NCBI GenBank assembly: GCA_016789125.1
Contig: JAEUNU010000014.1
Coordinates: 1 to 36,077 of the forward strand
Source: Zoogloea sp.
GTDB taxonomy: Bacteria; Pseudomonadota; Gammaproteobacteria; Burkholderiales; Rhodocyclaceae
Direction of reading: 5' to 3'
Length of the DNA: 36,077 bases
A model generated the notes under the pieces. That model was not told the origin of the DNA and did not search any database. It saw only the letters and a list, made by a program, of their open reading frames with translations. Positions 18,270 through 27,541 of this stretch are shown here, one piece after another; position 1 is the stretch's first letter; each line of letters opens with the position of its first letter. Made by a program: the position numbers and the translations under genes.

Positions 18270-19836
18270 GACTGCGGCCCTCCTGCGCCTTCTCGCGGGC
18301 CTTGGCGAAGCGGATTGCCTGCGACTTCAGCCAGCCCAGCAGCTCGTCGGTAGGCGCGGCCTCCACGTCACGCAGGCCACGCGGCCACACCCCGAAGCGG
18401 GCGCGGTACTGGTTCGCAGCCCAACCGGGCTTGTAGCCACGATGCCGGGCCACATGCAGCAGTTGGCTGTAGATGTGCTGTTTCGTGTCCTTCGATGCCG
18501 GCTTCTTGCTCTTGCGGTCGATCTTCACCAGCTCGCCGTCGACCACCTCAACATCCGACTGGCGCTGCGGCTTGAATCCGCACTTGGGGCACTCATGCAC
18601 GCCCGCGTCACGGACGAATTTGCACTTCGGGCAGGGCTTCGGCTCGGACTTCTTGCGCTCTTCCTTCCGGCTGCCGGCCTTGTTGGCGTTGCCGTCGTCC
18701 AGCTCGAGCGGCAGGTCGTCGAAGGGGTGCCCGATGCGCTCCACGCTGCCGGAGTGATCCAGCAGCAAGGCGCGGGTCTTGCCCGGCGCCGGGCGAAGGA
18801 CACGGCCGACCATCTGCAGAAACCGGGTGAGGCTCTTCGTGGGCCTCGCCAAAATCATGCAGCTAGTGTCAGGCACGTCGAAGCCTTCGGACAGCAGGGA
18901 AACGTTCGACAGGAGCGTGAAGTCGCCACGCTCGAAGCGCCCCAGGATGTCGGCGCGGGTCTCGTCGTCCATGTAGCAGTCGAGGTGCTCGGCACTCACG
19001 CCAGCGGCGCGGAACTGCTCGACGATGTGCTGGGAGTGCGCGATGGACGATGCAAAGCAGATGGTTTTGACACCTCCGGCAAGCTTGAACCAGTGCCGCA
19101 GGATGTCGCCCACCAGCTCCGGCCGGTCGGCGGCCTCTTCGATGTCGGCCTGCCGATAGTCCTGCTCGCCCTCGGCGGTGCGAGAGGTTTTCGCGCCGGT
19201 CATGTCCGGGCTGCTCGGTGCGTAGATCTCGAGGTCCGTCAGATGCCCCGCATCCACCAACGATTGCACCGTCGCGCCGACAATCAGATCCTCGAACAGT
19301 GGCCGATCCGCCAGCTCGGGGTACGGCTTGCCCAGCCCTCGGGCAAAGGGCGTTGCGCTCAGGCCAATGCAGGGCACGCGGCTGTAGCGGAACAGCAAGG
19401 CGCGGTACTTCTCGCTCCCGGCGCAGGCGTGCGCCTCGTCGATGATGAACAGGGCCACGTCATCGAAGATGCAGCCGCGGGCATGGACGGTATCGACGCT
19501 GGCGACGATCACGCGGTGATGCAGGCCGTGCGTGTTCTCGCCCTGGAGGATGCCCACATCCAGCCCGGCGGCCCGGAGCGCGGCGGCGAACTGGTGCACC
19601 AGCTGCTTGCGGTTCGCCAGCACGACAACGCGGCCCTTGGACTTGCTCAGGGTCATTTGCGTGATGGCCGTCGCAACGCGGGTCTTGCCCCCGCCGGTCG
19701 GCAAGTAGGCCAGGACGCGGCGGCGCCCGGCCTTGAGCGAGTCGCGGACCTCCTTCACCAGACCGGCCTGATAGTCCCGCAGGCTGATAGCCCCGGCCCC
19801 GGCCAGGGCGGCGGATGCTTGGGCTTGGGTGCTCAT
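18262..19836 (-). CDS. SF2 DEAH-type helicase with zinc ribbon
   Basis: This 524-residue ATP-dependent helicase has Walker A PTGGGKT at 46-52, DEAH at 133-136, SATP at 160-163 and the C-terminal motif QMVGRVLRP near 345. A CPKC/CPKC zinc ribbon at about 405-424 follows a basic Lys-rich linker. The overall layout is that of phage-encoded SSL2/RecQ-like helicases found with DUF1376 and primase genes. It overlaps the DUF1376 gene by ATGA and the primase by 8 nt. It likely unwinds the island origin or fork. Confidence 0.9.
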   Translation of the reverse strand: MSTQAQASAALAGAGAISLRDYQAGLVKEVRDSLKAGRRRVLAYLPTGGGKTRVATAITQMTLSKSKGRVVVLANRKQLVHQFAAALRAAGLDVGILQGENTHGLHHRVIVASVDTVHARGCIFDDVALFIIDEAHACAGSEKYRALLFRYSRVPCIGLSATPFARGLGKPYPELADRPLFEDLIVGATVQSLVDAGHLTDLEIYAPSSPDMTGAKTSRTAEGEQDYRQADIEEAADRPELVGDILRHWFKLAGGVKTICFASSIAHSQHIVEQFRAAGVSAEHLDCYMDDETRADILGRFERGDFTLLSNVSLLSEGFDVPDTSCMILARPTKSLTRFLQMVGRVLRPAPGKTRALLLDHSGSVERIGHPFDDLPLELDDGNANKAGSRKEERKKSEPKPCPKCKFVRDAGVHECPKCGFKPQRQSDVEVVDGELVKIDRKSKKPASKDTKQHIYSQLLHVARHRGYKPGWAANQYRARFGVWPRGLRDVEAAPTDELLGWLKSQAIRFAKAREKAQEGRSHG

Positions 19837-20390
19837 GCTGCACCCCCGATACCGAGAGCGCGCTCGGCAAGCTCCACGTCCCCCAAAAACTCCGGCTGAA
19901 CATCATTCGCCCTTGGCTTGGGGCCTTTGGTTTTGGGCTGGGGTTGCTGGTCGAGCGGTGCCTTTATATTAAGCATGCCTGCGGGCATGCCCGAGGCACT
20001 GCCTGAAGCATTGCCCGAGGCATCGCCTGAAGCACGGCCGCCCCATCGTGCCGCATGGCCTTTCATAGACTTCTGACGGGCCTTGCTGACCGCCTGATAG
20101 GACGCTTCAAGCTCATCAACCCAGTCTTGACGCATCCATTCGCCATGCTTCACGACGAACAGCGGCTCAATGGCCTTGCGGACCTTCTTCCACTCGGCCG
20201 GTGACGTGGCGGTGATGCGGGCCAGTGCAACATCGTCGTCAGGGATGGGGCCGATGCGCCAGCAATGCGCCTTCAGCAGCAGCAACGCACCGCAGGCAAT
20301 CGCGGGGGCCGGGAGCGCCATAACCTCGGCCTGCCACGCCTGAATGTCGATCAGCAGGCTCTTGGGCGGCGTGATCTTGGGGGCGACCAT
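19833..20390 (-). CDS. DUF1376 (YdaU-like) protein
   Basis: This 185-residue protein has the DUF1376 core at about residues 8-115: IDIQAWQAEVMALPAPAIACGALLLLKAHCW, GPIPDDDVALARITATSPAEW and WVDELEASYQAVSKARQKS. The family sits beside phage replication helicases and is thought to be replication-associated, though its activity is not established. A low-complexity ASG-rich linker follows. The ATG at 20390 shares one base with the Rha stop (TGATG); an upstream start at 20453 would overlap Rha heavily and is rejected. Confidence 0.85.
   Translation of the reverse strand: MVAPKITPPKSLLIDIQAWQAEVMALPAPAIACGALLLLKAHCWRIGPIPDDDVALARITATSPAEWKKVRKAIEPLFVVKHGEWMRQDWVDELEASYQAVSKARQKSMKGHAARWGGRASGDASGNASGSASGMPAGMLNIKAPLDQQPQPKTKGPKPRANDVQPEFLGDVELAERALGIGGAA
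19989..20036. repeat. four degenerate 12-bp repeats in the DUF1376 gene
   Basis: The units GCCCGAGGCACT, GCCTGAAGCATT, GCCCGAGGCATC and GCCTGAAGCACG follow head to tail. They encode the ASGD-ASGN-ASGS linker of the DUF1376 protein. Confidence 0.85.
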
Positions 20391-21283
20391 CACGCACCCC
20401 CCGCCGGCAAAAGCAGCACGACGGCAACGATCAGCCACGCCAGCACCCACCACAACAGGGCCGGGGCGGCTGCACCGGACTGACGCCCCAGGCGCCGCCG
20501 CAGAGGATCAACACCCGGAACCTCGCGGCCGCCGGTCGCGTCCGCGAAGGCCAGGACGGCACCCTTTCCCTGTTCGTTGACGGCGCGGTGATGGGCCGGG
20601 GAATCAATCAGCGAATCGAGGGCGCGGGCGTAGCACTCTTCGGCCAACGCGAGGCGGCGCAGTTGCCGGGCGGTCAGTCGGGCGCGAATGGCCGTGATGC
20701 GCTCGCCGCCGGTCTCGAACAGGGCGGCAGTCACAACGCGCGTTGCTGCGGTCTCCCACAATCCCAGCGGCGTGGAGCTATCCCCGCGCTCGTGCGCACG
20801 TAGGCACAGCGCCTGCACGGCGTCCGTCAGATCGCGGCGGTCGGCCTTGCCAAGCTGGCGGGCCTCTTGCCAGTCCGGGAGCGACTTCTGCACGGCGAGG
20901 CGGCGCAGCTCGCGCTCCATGCGACCGAAGGCGCCGATGAACTTCTCTTTCCACGCTGCGGCAGCGCGGCCGGTGAAGCCCATCGCCAGGAAGCTGAAGC
21001 CGTCGCGGGTGATGCGGTACATCGGCACAGCACGGAAGCCGCCATTGGGCTGGGCGACCTCGGCGGATGTCAGCGCAAAATTGCGCTCAGAAAACTCCGG
21101 CGAGCACTCCAGCTTTTCGACGGCGCGGAGCACGTCGGCATGGCGCTTGCCGAACTTGTCGGCCACCAGCAAGGAAGTTGTCCAGACCTCGCCGTGATCC
21201 AGTTCGACCAGCGGGGCGGCTGCGGTAGAATGGCGACGCGGTTCCACGGCGCTCGCACTCTTCGGGGTGTGGGCGCTTTTCAT
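20390..21283 (-). CDS. Rha-family phage regulatory protein with C-terminal membrane segment
   Basis: This 297-residue protein contains the pRha domain at about residues 28-130: GEVWTTSLLVADKFGKRHADVLRAVEKL, YRITRDGFSFLAMGFTGRAAAAWKEKFIGAFGRME. Rha proteins are phage regulators known to interfere with infection in hosts lacking integration host factor. After a helical middle the protein ends in a strongly hydrophobic stretch (ALLWWVLAWLIVAVVLLLPAG), a predicted single membrane helix that is unusual for the family. It overlaps the upstream HTH gene by ATGA and the downstream gene by one base. Confidence 0.87.
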   Translation of the reverse strand: MKSAHTPKSASAVEPRRHSTAAAPLVELDHGEVWTTSLLVADKFGKRHADVLRAVEKLECSPEFSERNFALTSAEVAQPNGGFRAVPMYRITRDGFSFLAMGFTGRAAAAWKEKFIGAFGRMERELRRLAVQKSLPDWQEARQLGKADRRDLTDAVQALCLRAHERGDSSTPLGLWETAATRVVTAALFETGGERITAIRARLTARQLRRLALAEECYARALDSLIDSPAHHRAVNEQGKGAVLAFADATGGREVPGVDPLRRRLGRQSGAAAPALLWWVLAWLIVAVVLLLPAGGA

Positions 21284-21588
21284 TGGCGGCCACCCTTCTG
21301 GAGGGAGTCGATCCAGCGAAAATAGCCGTCTTCGTCGATGAGGACGCGACCAGCAAGGCGAACGATGGCGCCGGCTTCCTCAAGGCCGTTGCCGGGAACC
21401 TCGCCCTTGGTGCTCCGGCGGGGCTTGGCCTTGAAGACTTGATTGGTCACCGCGGCGAGCGTCAGGAACGATGCGTGACGCTCGGCAAACGCCTTCAACG
21501 TGAAGAGGCGGCGCGGCGGCGGTTCGTCGAGGGCGGCGGCCAGGGGGCGGCCGATTTCTGCGGTTTGGTGGGCTGCGGCTTGTTGCAT
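21280..21588 (-). CDS. small DNA-binding protein, excisionase/AlpA-like
   Basis: This 102-residue protein has a core RLFTLKAFAERHASFLTLAAVTNQVFKAK and NGLEEAGAIVRLAGRVLIDEDGYFRWIDSLQ. A helical recognition part followed by the short beta-turn ending RVLIDEDGYFRW resembles excisionase-like and island regulator proteins. It is the first gene of the replication operon. Its Shine-Dalgarno sequence (GAGGA) lies inside the perfect hairpin at 21591-21620, so translation or transcription start may be self-regulated. Confidence 0.68.
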   Translation of the reverse strand: MQQAAAHQTAEIGRPLAAALDEPPPRRLFTLKAFAERHASFLTLAAVTNQVFKAKPRRSTKGEVPGNGLEEAGAIVRLAGRVLIDEDGYFRWIDSLQKGGRQ

Positions 21589-21590
21589 GG

Positions 21591-21620
21591 TGTGAATCCT
21601 CGGTGTGTTGAGGATTCACA
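21591..21620. promoter_or_regulatory. perfect 11-bp hairpin over the operon start
   Basis: TGTGAATCCTC (21591-21601) and GAGGATTCACA (21610-21620) are exact inverses around an 8-nt loop. The dyad ends two bases before the ATG of the HTH gene and contains its GAGGA ribosome-binding site. It may be a repressor operator or an RNA hairpin masking the start. Confidence 0.75.
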
Positions 21621-21657
21621 TATTTCAGCCGGGAAAACCGGGGAATGCGCGGCCAAC

Positions 21658-21690
21658 AAAAAAGCGGCAAGGACCGTAACCCATTGCCGC
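21658..21690 (-). terminator. terminator of the integrase-side transcription unit
   Basis: On the minus strand, GCGGCAA and TTGCCGC form a 7-bp stem with a 13-nt loop, followed by TTTTTT. It lies about 75 nt after the stop of the gene at 21767. Confidence 0.78.
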
Positions 21691-21741
21691 CAAACGCTTT
21701 TCTATGCTTCAGCTTGTTTTAGTTTTCTCTCCGTGCCGGGA

Positions 21742-21766
21742 TTCCCGGATTTCCCGGCTTTCCCGG
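21742..21766. repeat. TTCCCGG repeats at 9-bp spacing
   Basis: TTCCCGG occurs at 21742, 21751 and 21760. Two inverted relatives (CCGGGAA at 21629 and CCGGGGAA at 21638), also 9 bp apart, lie on the far side of the terminator. The set looks like protein-binding iterons but overlaps the stop region of the neighbouring gene. Confidence 0.5.
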
Positions 21767-22603
21767 TCAGTCTATGGGCCGTTTCCACCTATCTCCCTGC
21801 AAGGCTTCACGTAGGATGTTCCCAGGTGTGAGTTTTGCGTACGCTCCCCGGATGCCCATTTTTTCCGCGACAGCCGCCACCCTGTCGGCAATCTGTTGTT
21901 TCGTCAGTTCGTAGCCTGCTGCCTTGGCTTTGCGATGCTCTTCGTCCGCAAGGCTTCGTACCTGAGCTTTCCATGAAGAGACGTTCTCTTCTCGCTGGTC
22001 GTCGATCTGGCTTTGCCTGCCGGTGGTGCCGTGCGGCTCTGCTACCGGCTCGGCCTGGTGCTGCGCCTGCTCCGGCTCGATCCCGGCGGGCCGCACGCGA
22101 ACAACCTGTGTGCTCTGTAGGGTCACGTCGGGCGCAGGAAGCCCTTCAAACACCACGCCCACCAGTTTTGGTGGAATATACGGAGTGAGGTTGAGATCCT
22201 TATCGCCCGGCCGTTCGTTCATGATGGTTAGGCGGCTCCATGCCAAACGGCAAGCGGATTCAAGTGTGTCGAGCCAAACAAAGCAGTGGGATGGCAAAAC
22301 GGAAATGGACTGCTTCCGCCACTCTCGGTAACTAGCCTGCTCGACAACCTCTTCCGCGTGGAGCGCATCGGACAGAGATTGAAGTTCAGACACGATGCCG
22401 TCCCACTCTTTCGGCAGCATTTCAGCAATTCTTCCGTCCTGCATAATGTGGTGTCCGACCATGTTCTGCGGATGGCTCGGCCAGTCGCTTGACTGAGCGA
22501 GGCATGTTGCCAAGACATCTGGAGATAACTTCCAGCCCGTCACAAACGGGATGGCGCGAACCGGAATAGCATCGCGCCCCTCAATGCTCACAACAACACT
22601 CAT
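21767..22603 (-). CDS. unknown integrase-associated island protein
   Basis: This 278-residue protein starts MSVVVSIEGRDAIPVRAIPF, then VTGWKLSPDVLATCLAQS. The first 150 residues look like a compact domain, followed by a Pro/Gln-rich linker (about 165-205). A helical C-terminal part follows with ELTKQQIADRVAAVAEKMGIRGAYAKLTPGNILREAL, which may be a helix-turn-helix. The pattern recalls hypothetical proteins found beside integrases in proteobacterial islands; no function is established. It lies 113 nt downstream of the integrase and is probably co-transcribed with it. Confidence 0.72.
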   Translation of the reverse strand: MSVVVSIEGRDAIPVRAIPFVTGWKLSPDVLATCLAQSSDWPSHPQNMVGHHIMQDGRIAEMLPKEWDGIVSELQSLSDALHAEEVVEQASYREWRKQSISVLPSHCFVWLDTLESACRLAWSRLTIMNERPGDKDLNLTPYIPPKLVGVVFEGLPAPDVTLQSTQVVRVRPAGIEPEQAQHQAEPVAEPHGTTGRQSQIDDQREENVSSWKAQVRSLADEEHRKAKAAGYELTKQQIADRVAAVAEKMGIRGAYAKLTPGNILREALQGDRWKRPID

Positions 22604-22716
22604 GCAGCGCTCCTTCGTGCGCCCTTCAAGTTGGGCGCCGCGCCAGGCGGGTGAAGGCTTCCCGCTTTTCGGTTCGCGGGCCTAGGCGCGGCGGTGGTGC
22701 TCGGTCAGTCGGTCGA

Positions 22717-23760
22717 TTACTGCACGCCCAGACGTTCCGCCAGCTTCTGGCCGGTGCTCACGATGTGCCCCTCGGACAGATGCGCGTAGCGGGCCACCAT
22801 TGCCAGGGTGCGATGCCCCAGCACCTTGGCAATCTCAACCAGCGACACGCCCGACATTGCCAAGTAGCTGGCGGCGGTATGGCGTAGGTCGTGCCAGTGG
22901 AAGTTCTCGATGTTGGCGGCCTCCAAGGCGTTCTCCCATGCCTCCCGCAGGCTGCGTTGCTGGGCCGTCTCCTTCACGGGGGGGAATACCCGGTCGTCCT
23001 TCAGTTGCCGCACCTTGGCGCGCTCTTGCAGCAGGGCGAAGGCTTCCCCCACCAGCGGGAGCGCCCGGCGGTCGCCGTTCTTGGTGTCGTGCAGGGTGAT
23101 GACTTGGCGGGCGAAGTCGATTTGTGCGAAGCGCAGCCCCATGATTTCGCCCTGCCGCGCTCCGGTGGTCAGGGACAGCACCACGGCCAGGTAAAGGTCG
23201 GCATGGTGGCGGCAGGCATCCAGCAGGCGGACCCGCTCATCGTCGGACAGGAAGCGCACCCGGCCTTTGTTCTCGGCCGGCCGGCGGATGCGCTCCATCG
23301 GGTTGCGCTCGAGCCATTGAAGCTCCTTCACGCCATAGGACAGGCAGGAAGACAGCGCGGCGAGGTAGCGATTCACCGTCGCCCCTGTGCGCTTCAGCAG
23401 CTCGCCGGTTGCGGCGTCCTTCTTGTTGGTTGTGCCAGCTAGCAGCTTGTCCCGCTCCTTGGCGACGCGGGCCGGCGTGATGGTGTCGAGGCGGTCGGAG
23501 CCGAAAGCCTCGCGCCAGTAGGCCAATCGCTTGGCGTCCTTGGCGTGGGGTGCGTATTCGTCCGCCAGTTCCTGGAAGGTGTGGCGCTTCACCTCGCCGA
23601 AGTGCCGGCCGGCCTTCATGTCGGCCTCAGTCTTCGCCGCCCATGCCTTCGCATCGGTCAGGCGCTCGAAGGTCGCCGTCTCGGGCGGGTAGCCCTTCAG
23701 GCGAACCTTCACCCGGTAGGATGTGCCTGCGTCAGTCACACGCTTTTCGATGGTCGCCAT
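22717..23760 (-). CDS. int: tyrosine-type site-specific integrase
   Basis: This 347-residue integrase mediates insertion into tRNA-Leu. The N-terminal part (1-60) is arm-binding-like, the middle (about 60-165) is a SAM-like core-binding domain, and the catalytic domain follows. The catalytic set is complete: Arg202 (TTGARQGEI), Lys227 (HDTKNG), His290 and Arg293 (HDLRHTAAS), His316 (LGHRT) and Tyr325 (ARYAHLS). It is transcribed away from the tRNA with a 395-nt gene-free region between them, the usual arrangement for tRNA-targeting islands. Confidence 0.95.
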   Translation of the reverse strand: MATIEKRVTDAGTSYRVKVRLKGYPPETATFERLTDAKAWAAKTEADMKAGRHFGEVKRHTFQELADEYAPHAKDAKRLAYWREAFGSDRLDTITPARVAKERDKLLAGTTNKKDAATGELLKRTGATVNRYLAALSSCLSYGVKELQWLERNPMERIRRPAENKGRVRFLSDDERVRLLDACRHHADLYLAVVLSLTTGARQGEIMGLRFAQIDFARQVITLHDTKNGDRRALPLVGEAFALLQERAKVRQLKDDRVFPPVKETAQQRSLREAWENALEAANIENFHWHDLRHTAASYLAMSGVSLVEIAKVLGHRTLAMVARYAHLSEGHIVSTGQKLAERLGVQ

Positions 23761-23894
23761 GATTCGCCCCTTGGAAGTAATGGAAACATCCTAGAGCAAA
23801 GGCGAGAAATTTACAACAACGGATATATTGTCCCGTGAGTTAATCTCTCAAGCCACTGAATATCAAAGGACTATTCATAAACCACCGCTCACAA

Positions 23895-23912
23895 GGGACA
23901 CCAGCGGGACAC
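23895..23912. repeat. GGGACAC pair, 11-bp spacing
   Basis: GGGACAC occurs at 23895 and 23906, inverted relative to the copies at 9207 and 24078. It is part of the proposed integrase/excisionase arm sites. Confidence 0.65.
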
Positions 23913-23931
23913 CTCGGGCCGAAAATCAGGG

Positions 23932-23940
23932 TTATCCACA
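23932..23940 (+). promoter_or_regulatory. perfect DnaA box
   Basis: TTATCCACA is the exact high-affinity DnaA binding consensus. It lies between two GGGACA repeat clusters in the gene-free region near the replication-capable island's integrase. A single box may be chance, but the context favours a role in island replication or control. Confidence 0.5.
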
Positions 23941-23946
23941 GGCGGC

Positions 23947-23974
23947 GGGACACCGGCGGGACATTGGCGGGACG
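23947..23974. repeat. triple GGGACA repeat, 11-bp spacing
   Basis: GGGACAC, GGGACAT and GGGACGG start at 23947, 23958 and 23969, each exactly one helical turn apart. They match the pairs at 23895 and (inverted) 24078 and 9207. Confidence 0.65.
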
Positions 23975-24077
23975 GTCGGGCAGCAATACCCGAAGGCGCA
24001 CAAGAAGGAACAGCCAGGGCCAGGGGTGCCGAAAGCTGGCGGCAAATGTACAATTTGCTCCCTGTTGCTTTGGCTCT

Positions 24078-24095
24078 GTGTCCCGCTAGTGTCCC
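24078..24095. repeat. GTGTCCC pair near the intact tRNA
   Basis: GTGTCCC is at 24078 and 24089, and the 19-bp segment differs by one base from the left-end copy at 9207. The two ends of the island thus carry the same protein-binding-like element. Confidence 0.65.
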
Positions 24096-24109
24096 AGCGG
24101 GCGACGGGC

Positions 24110-24154
24110 AAAAAAAAGCACCTAGGCAAAAATGCGCTAAGTGCTTGTTTTTTT
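24110..24154 (-). terminator. terminator of tRNA-Leu supplied by the island
   Basis: On the minus strand, just after the CCA end, AAGCACTTAGCGCA pairs with TGCCTAGGTGCTT (one mismatch, one bulge) and is followed by a run of eight T. It lies on the island side of the core, so the island provides the transcription stop for the restored tRNA. Confidence 0.8.
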
Positions 24155-24155
24155 G

Positions 24156-24240
24156 TGGTGCCGGGAAAGGGACTCGAACCCTTACACCTTGCGGCGGCGG
24201 ATTTTGAATCCGCTGCGTCTACCGATTCCGCCATCCCGGC
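24156..24240 (-). tRNA. tRNA-Leu, anticodon CAA (intact, hybrid host/island)
   Basis: This 85-nt tRNA includes an encoded CCA. The acceptor stem is GCCGGGA/TCCCGGC, the anticodon stem GCGGA/TCCGC with loop TTCAAAA (anticodon CAA, reads UUG), there is a long variable arm, and the T-arm is AAGGG-TTCGAGT-CCCTT. All stems pair fully. The 5' half is host sequence with the host promoter. The 3' half from the anticodon loop on lies at the island side of the recombination core and replaced the fragment now at 9047-9102. Confidence 0.96.
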
Positions 24241-24254
24241 ACGGGAAGCCACGC

Positions 24255-24283
24255 ATTATCTACGAATCCCCTCAGCGCATCAA
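24255..24283 (-). promoter_or_regulatory. promoter of tRNA-Leu
   Basis: On the minus strand, TTGATG (24283-24278) and GATAAT (24260-24255) are separated by exactly 17 nt, placing the start a few bases before the mature tRNA 5' end. It lies in the 46-nt gap to queA, so the tRNA kept its chromosomal promoter after integration. Confidence 0.7.
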
Positions 24284-24286
24284 CTC

Positions 24287-26543
<2,257 letters not shown>

Positions 26544-26557
26544 CACCCACCCCACGC

Positions 26558-26563
26558 TATAAT
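26558..26563 (+). promoter_or_regulatory. probable -10 box for ribF
   Basis: A perfect TATAAT lies 25 nt upstream of the ribF start. The best -35 candidate, TTCCAA at 26533-26538, is weak and spaced 19 nt. It would give a very short leader. Confidence 0.45.
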
Positions 26564-26588
26564 CCGCGCTTTTCCCCGATTTCGCCCC

Positions 26589-27521
26589 ATGCAGGTTTTC
26601 CGAGGCATTCCCGAGCGCGCCGAACACGGCTGCGTGCTCACCATCGGCAACTTCGATGGCGTGCATCGCGGCCATCAAGCCTTGCTGGCGAAGCTCACCG
26701 ACAAGGCCCGGGCCACCGGCCTGCCCTCCGCGGTCCTCACCTTCGAGCCCCATCCGAGGGAATTCTTCGCCCACGATAACCGGCCGCGGCGGCTCACCTC
26801 GCTGCGCGAGAAGATTCAGCTGCTCGCCGGCCGGGGCGTCGACCGCCTCTACATAGCCCGCTTCAACACACGCTTCGCCGAGCTCACCGCCGAGCAGTTC
26901 ATCGAGGACGTGCTGATCCACGGCCTCGGCGTGCGCCACCTCCTGATCGGCGACGATTTCTGCTTCGGCAAGGCGCGCAAGGGCGACTTCGCCATGCTCC
27001 AGGCGGTCGGGCAGCAAGCCGGCTTCACAGTCGAATCCATGCACACCCTGGTCCATGAGGGCGAGCGGGTGTCCAGCTCGGCGGTGCGCGCCGCCCTCCT
27101 GGAGGGCGACATGCCCCACGCCGCGCGTCTGTTGGGCCGCCCCTACAGCATCAGCGGGCGCGTGATGCACGGCGACAAGATCGGCCGCACCATCGGCTTC
27201 CCCACCGCCAACATCCAGCTCAAGCACCGCAGCCCGCCGCTGCTGGGTATCTACACCGTGAGCGTCGAAGGTCTCGCCGACCGCCCGTGGCCCGGCGTGG
27301 CCAGCGTCGGCGTGCGCCCCACCATCAACGACGCCGGCCGCCCGACCCTGGAGGTGCACCTCTTCGACTGGAACGCCGACTGCTACGACGCCCACCTGCG
27401 GGTGAACTTCCTCGTCAAGCAGCGCGACGAGGAGCGCTACGACAACCTGGCCGACCTCACCGCCCAGATCGCCCGCGACGCCGATCAGGCCCGCGCCTAC
27501 TTCGCCCAGAATCCCCTCTGA
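26589..27521 (+). CDS. ribF: bifunctional riboflavin kinase / FAD synthetase
   Basis: This 310-residue enzyme makes FMN and FAD. The N-terminal adenylyltransferase has [13 protein letters not shown] (about 18-30), [10 protein letters not shown] and [12 protein letters not shown]. The C-terminal kinase has [20 protein letters not shown] and ends with [20 protein letters not shown]. Length and order are standard. It heads the ribF-ileS-lspA-fkpB-ispH cluster common in proteobacteria. Confidence 0.96.
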   Translation: MQVFRGIPERAEHGCVLTIGNFDGVHRGHQALLAKLTDKARATGLPSAVLTFEPHPREFFAHDNRPRRLTSLREKIQLLAGRGVDRLYIARFNTRFAELTAEQFIEDVLIHGLGVRHLLIGDDFCFGKARKGDFAMLQAVGQQAGFTVESMHTLVHEGERVSSSAVRAALLEGDMPHAARLLGRPYSISGRVMHGDKIGRTIGFPTANIQLKHRSPPLLGIYTVSVEGLADRPWPGVASVGVRPTINDAGRPTLEVHLFDWNADCYDAHLRVNFLVKQRDEERYDNLADLTAQIARDADQARAYFAQNPL

Positions 27522-27541
27522 ATTCACAGGCAGCACAGACC

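Larger units (their letters stand above)
23761..24155. other. gene-free control region between integrase and tRNA; candidate attP arm and origin
   Basis: This stretch holds no credible gene. It contains an AT-rich stretch upstream of int (about 23780-23880), three clusters of 11-bp-spaced GGGACAC/GTGTCCC repeats, one perfect DnaA box and the tRNA terminator. It most likely combines integrase arm sites, the int promoter and possibly the island replication origin. Confidence 0.65.

Noticed and set aside
23895..23974. CRISPR-like short repeats
   Set aside because: The units are only 7-11 bp with no unique spacers and no cas genes. They fit phased protein-binding sites instead.
23828..24286. N-terminal extension of queA reading through the tRNA region
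   Set aside because: It crosses the island boundary and the antisense of tRNA-Leu; QueA homology begins at the ATG at 24287.
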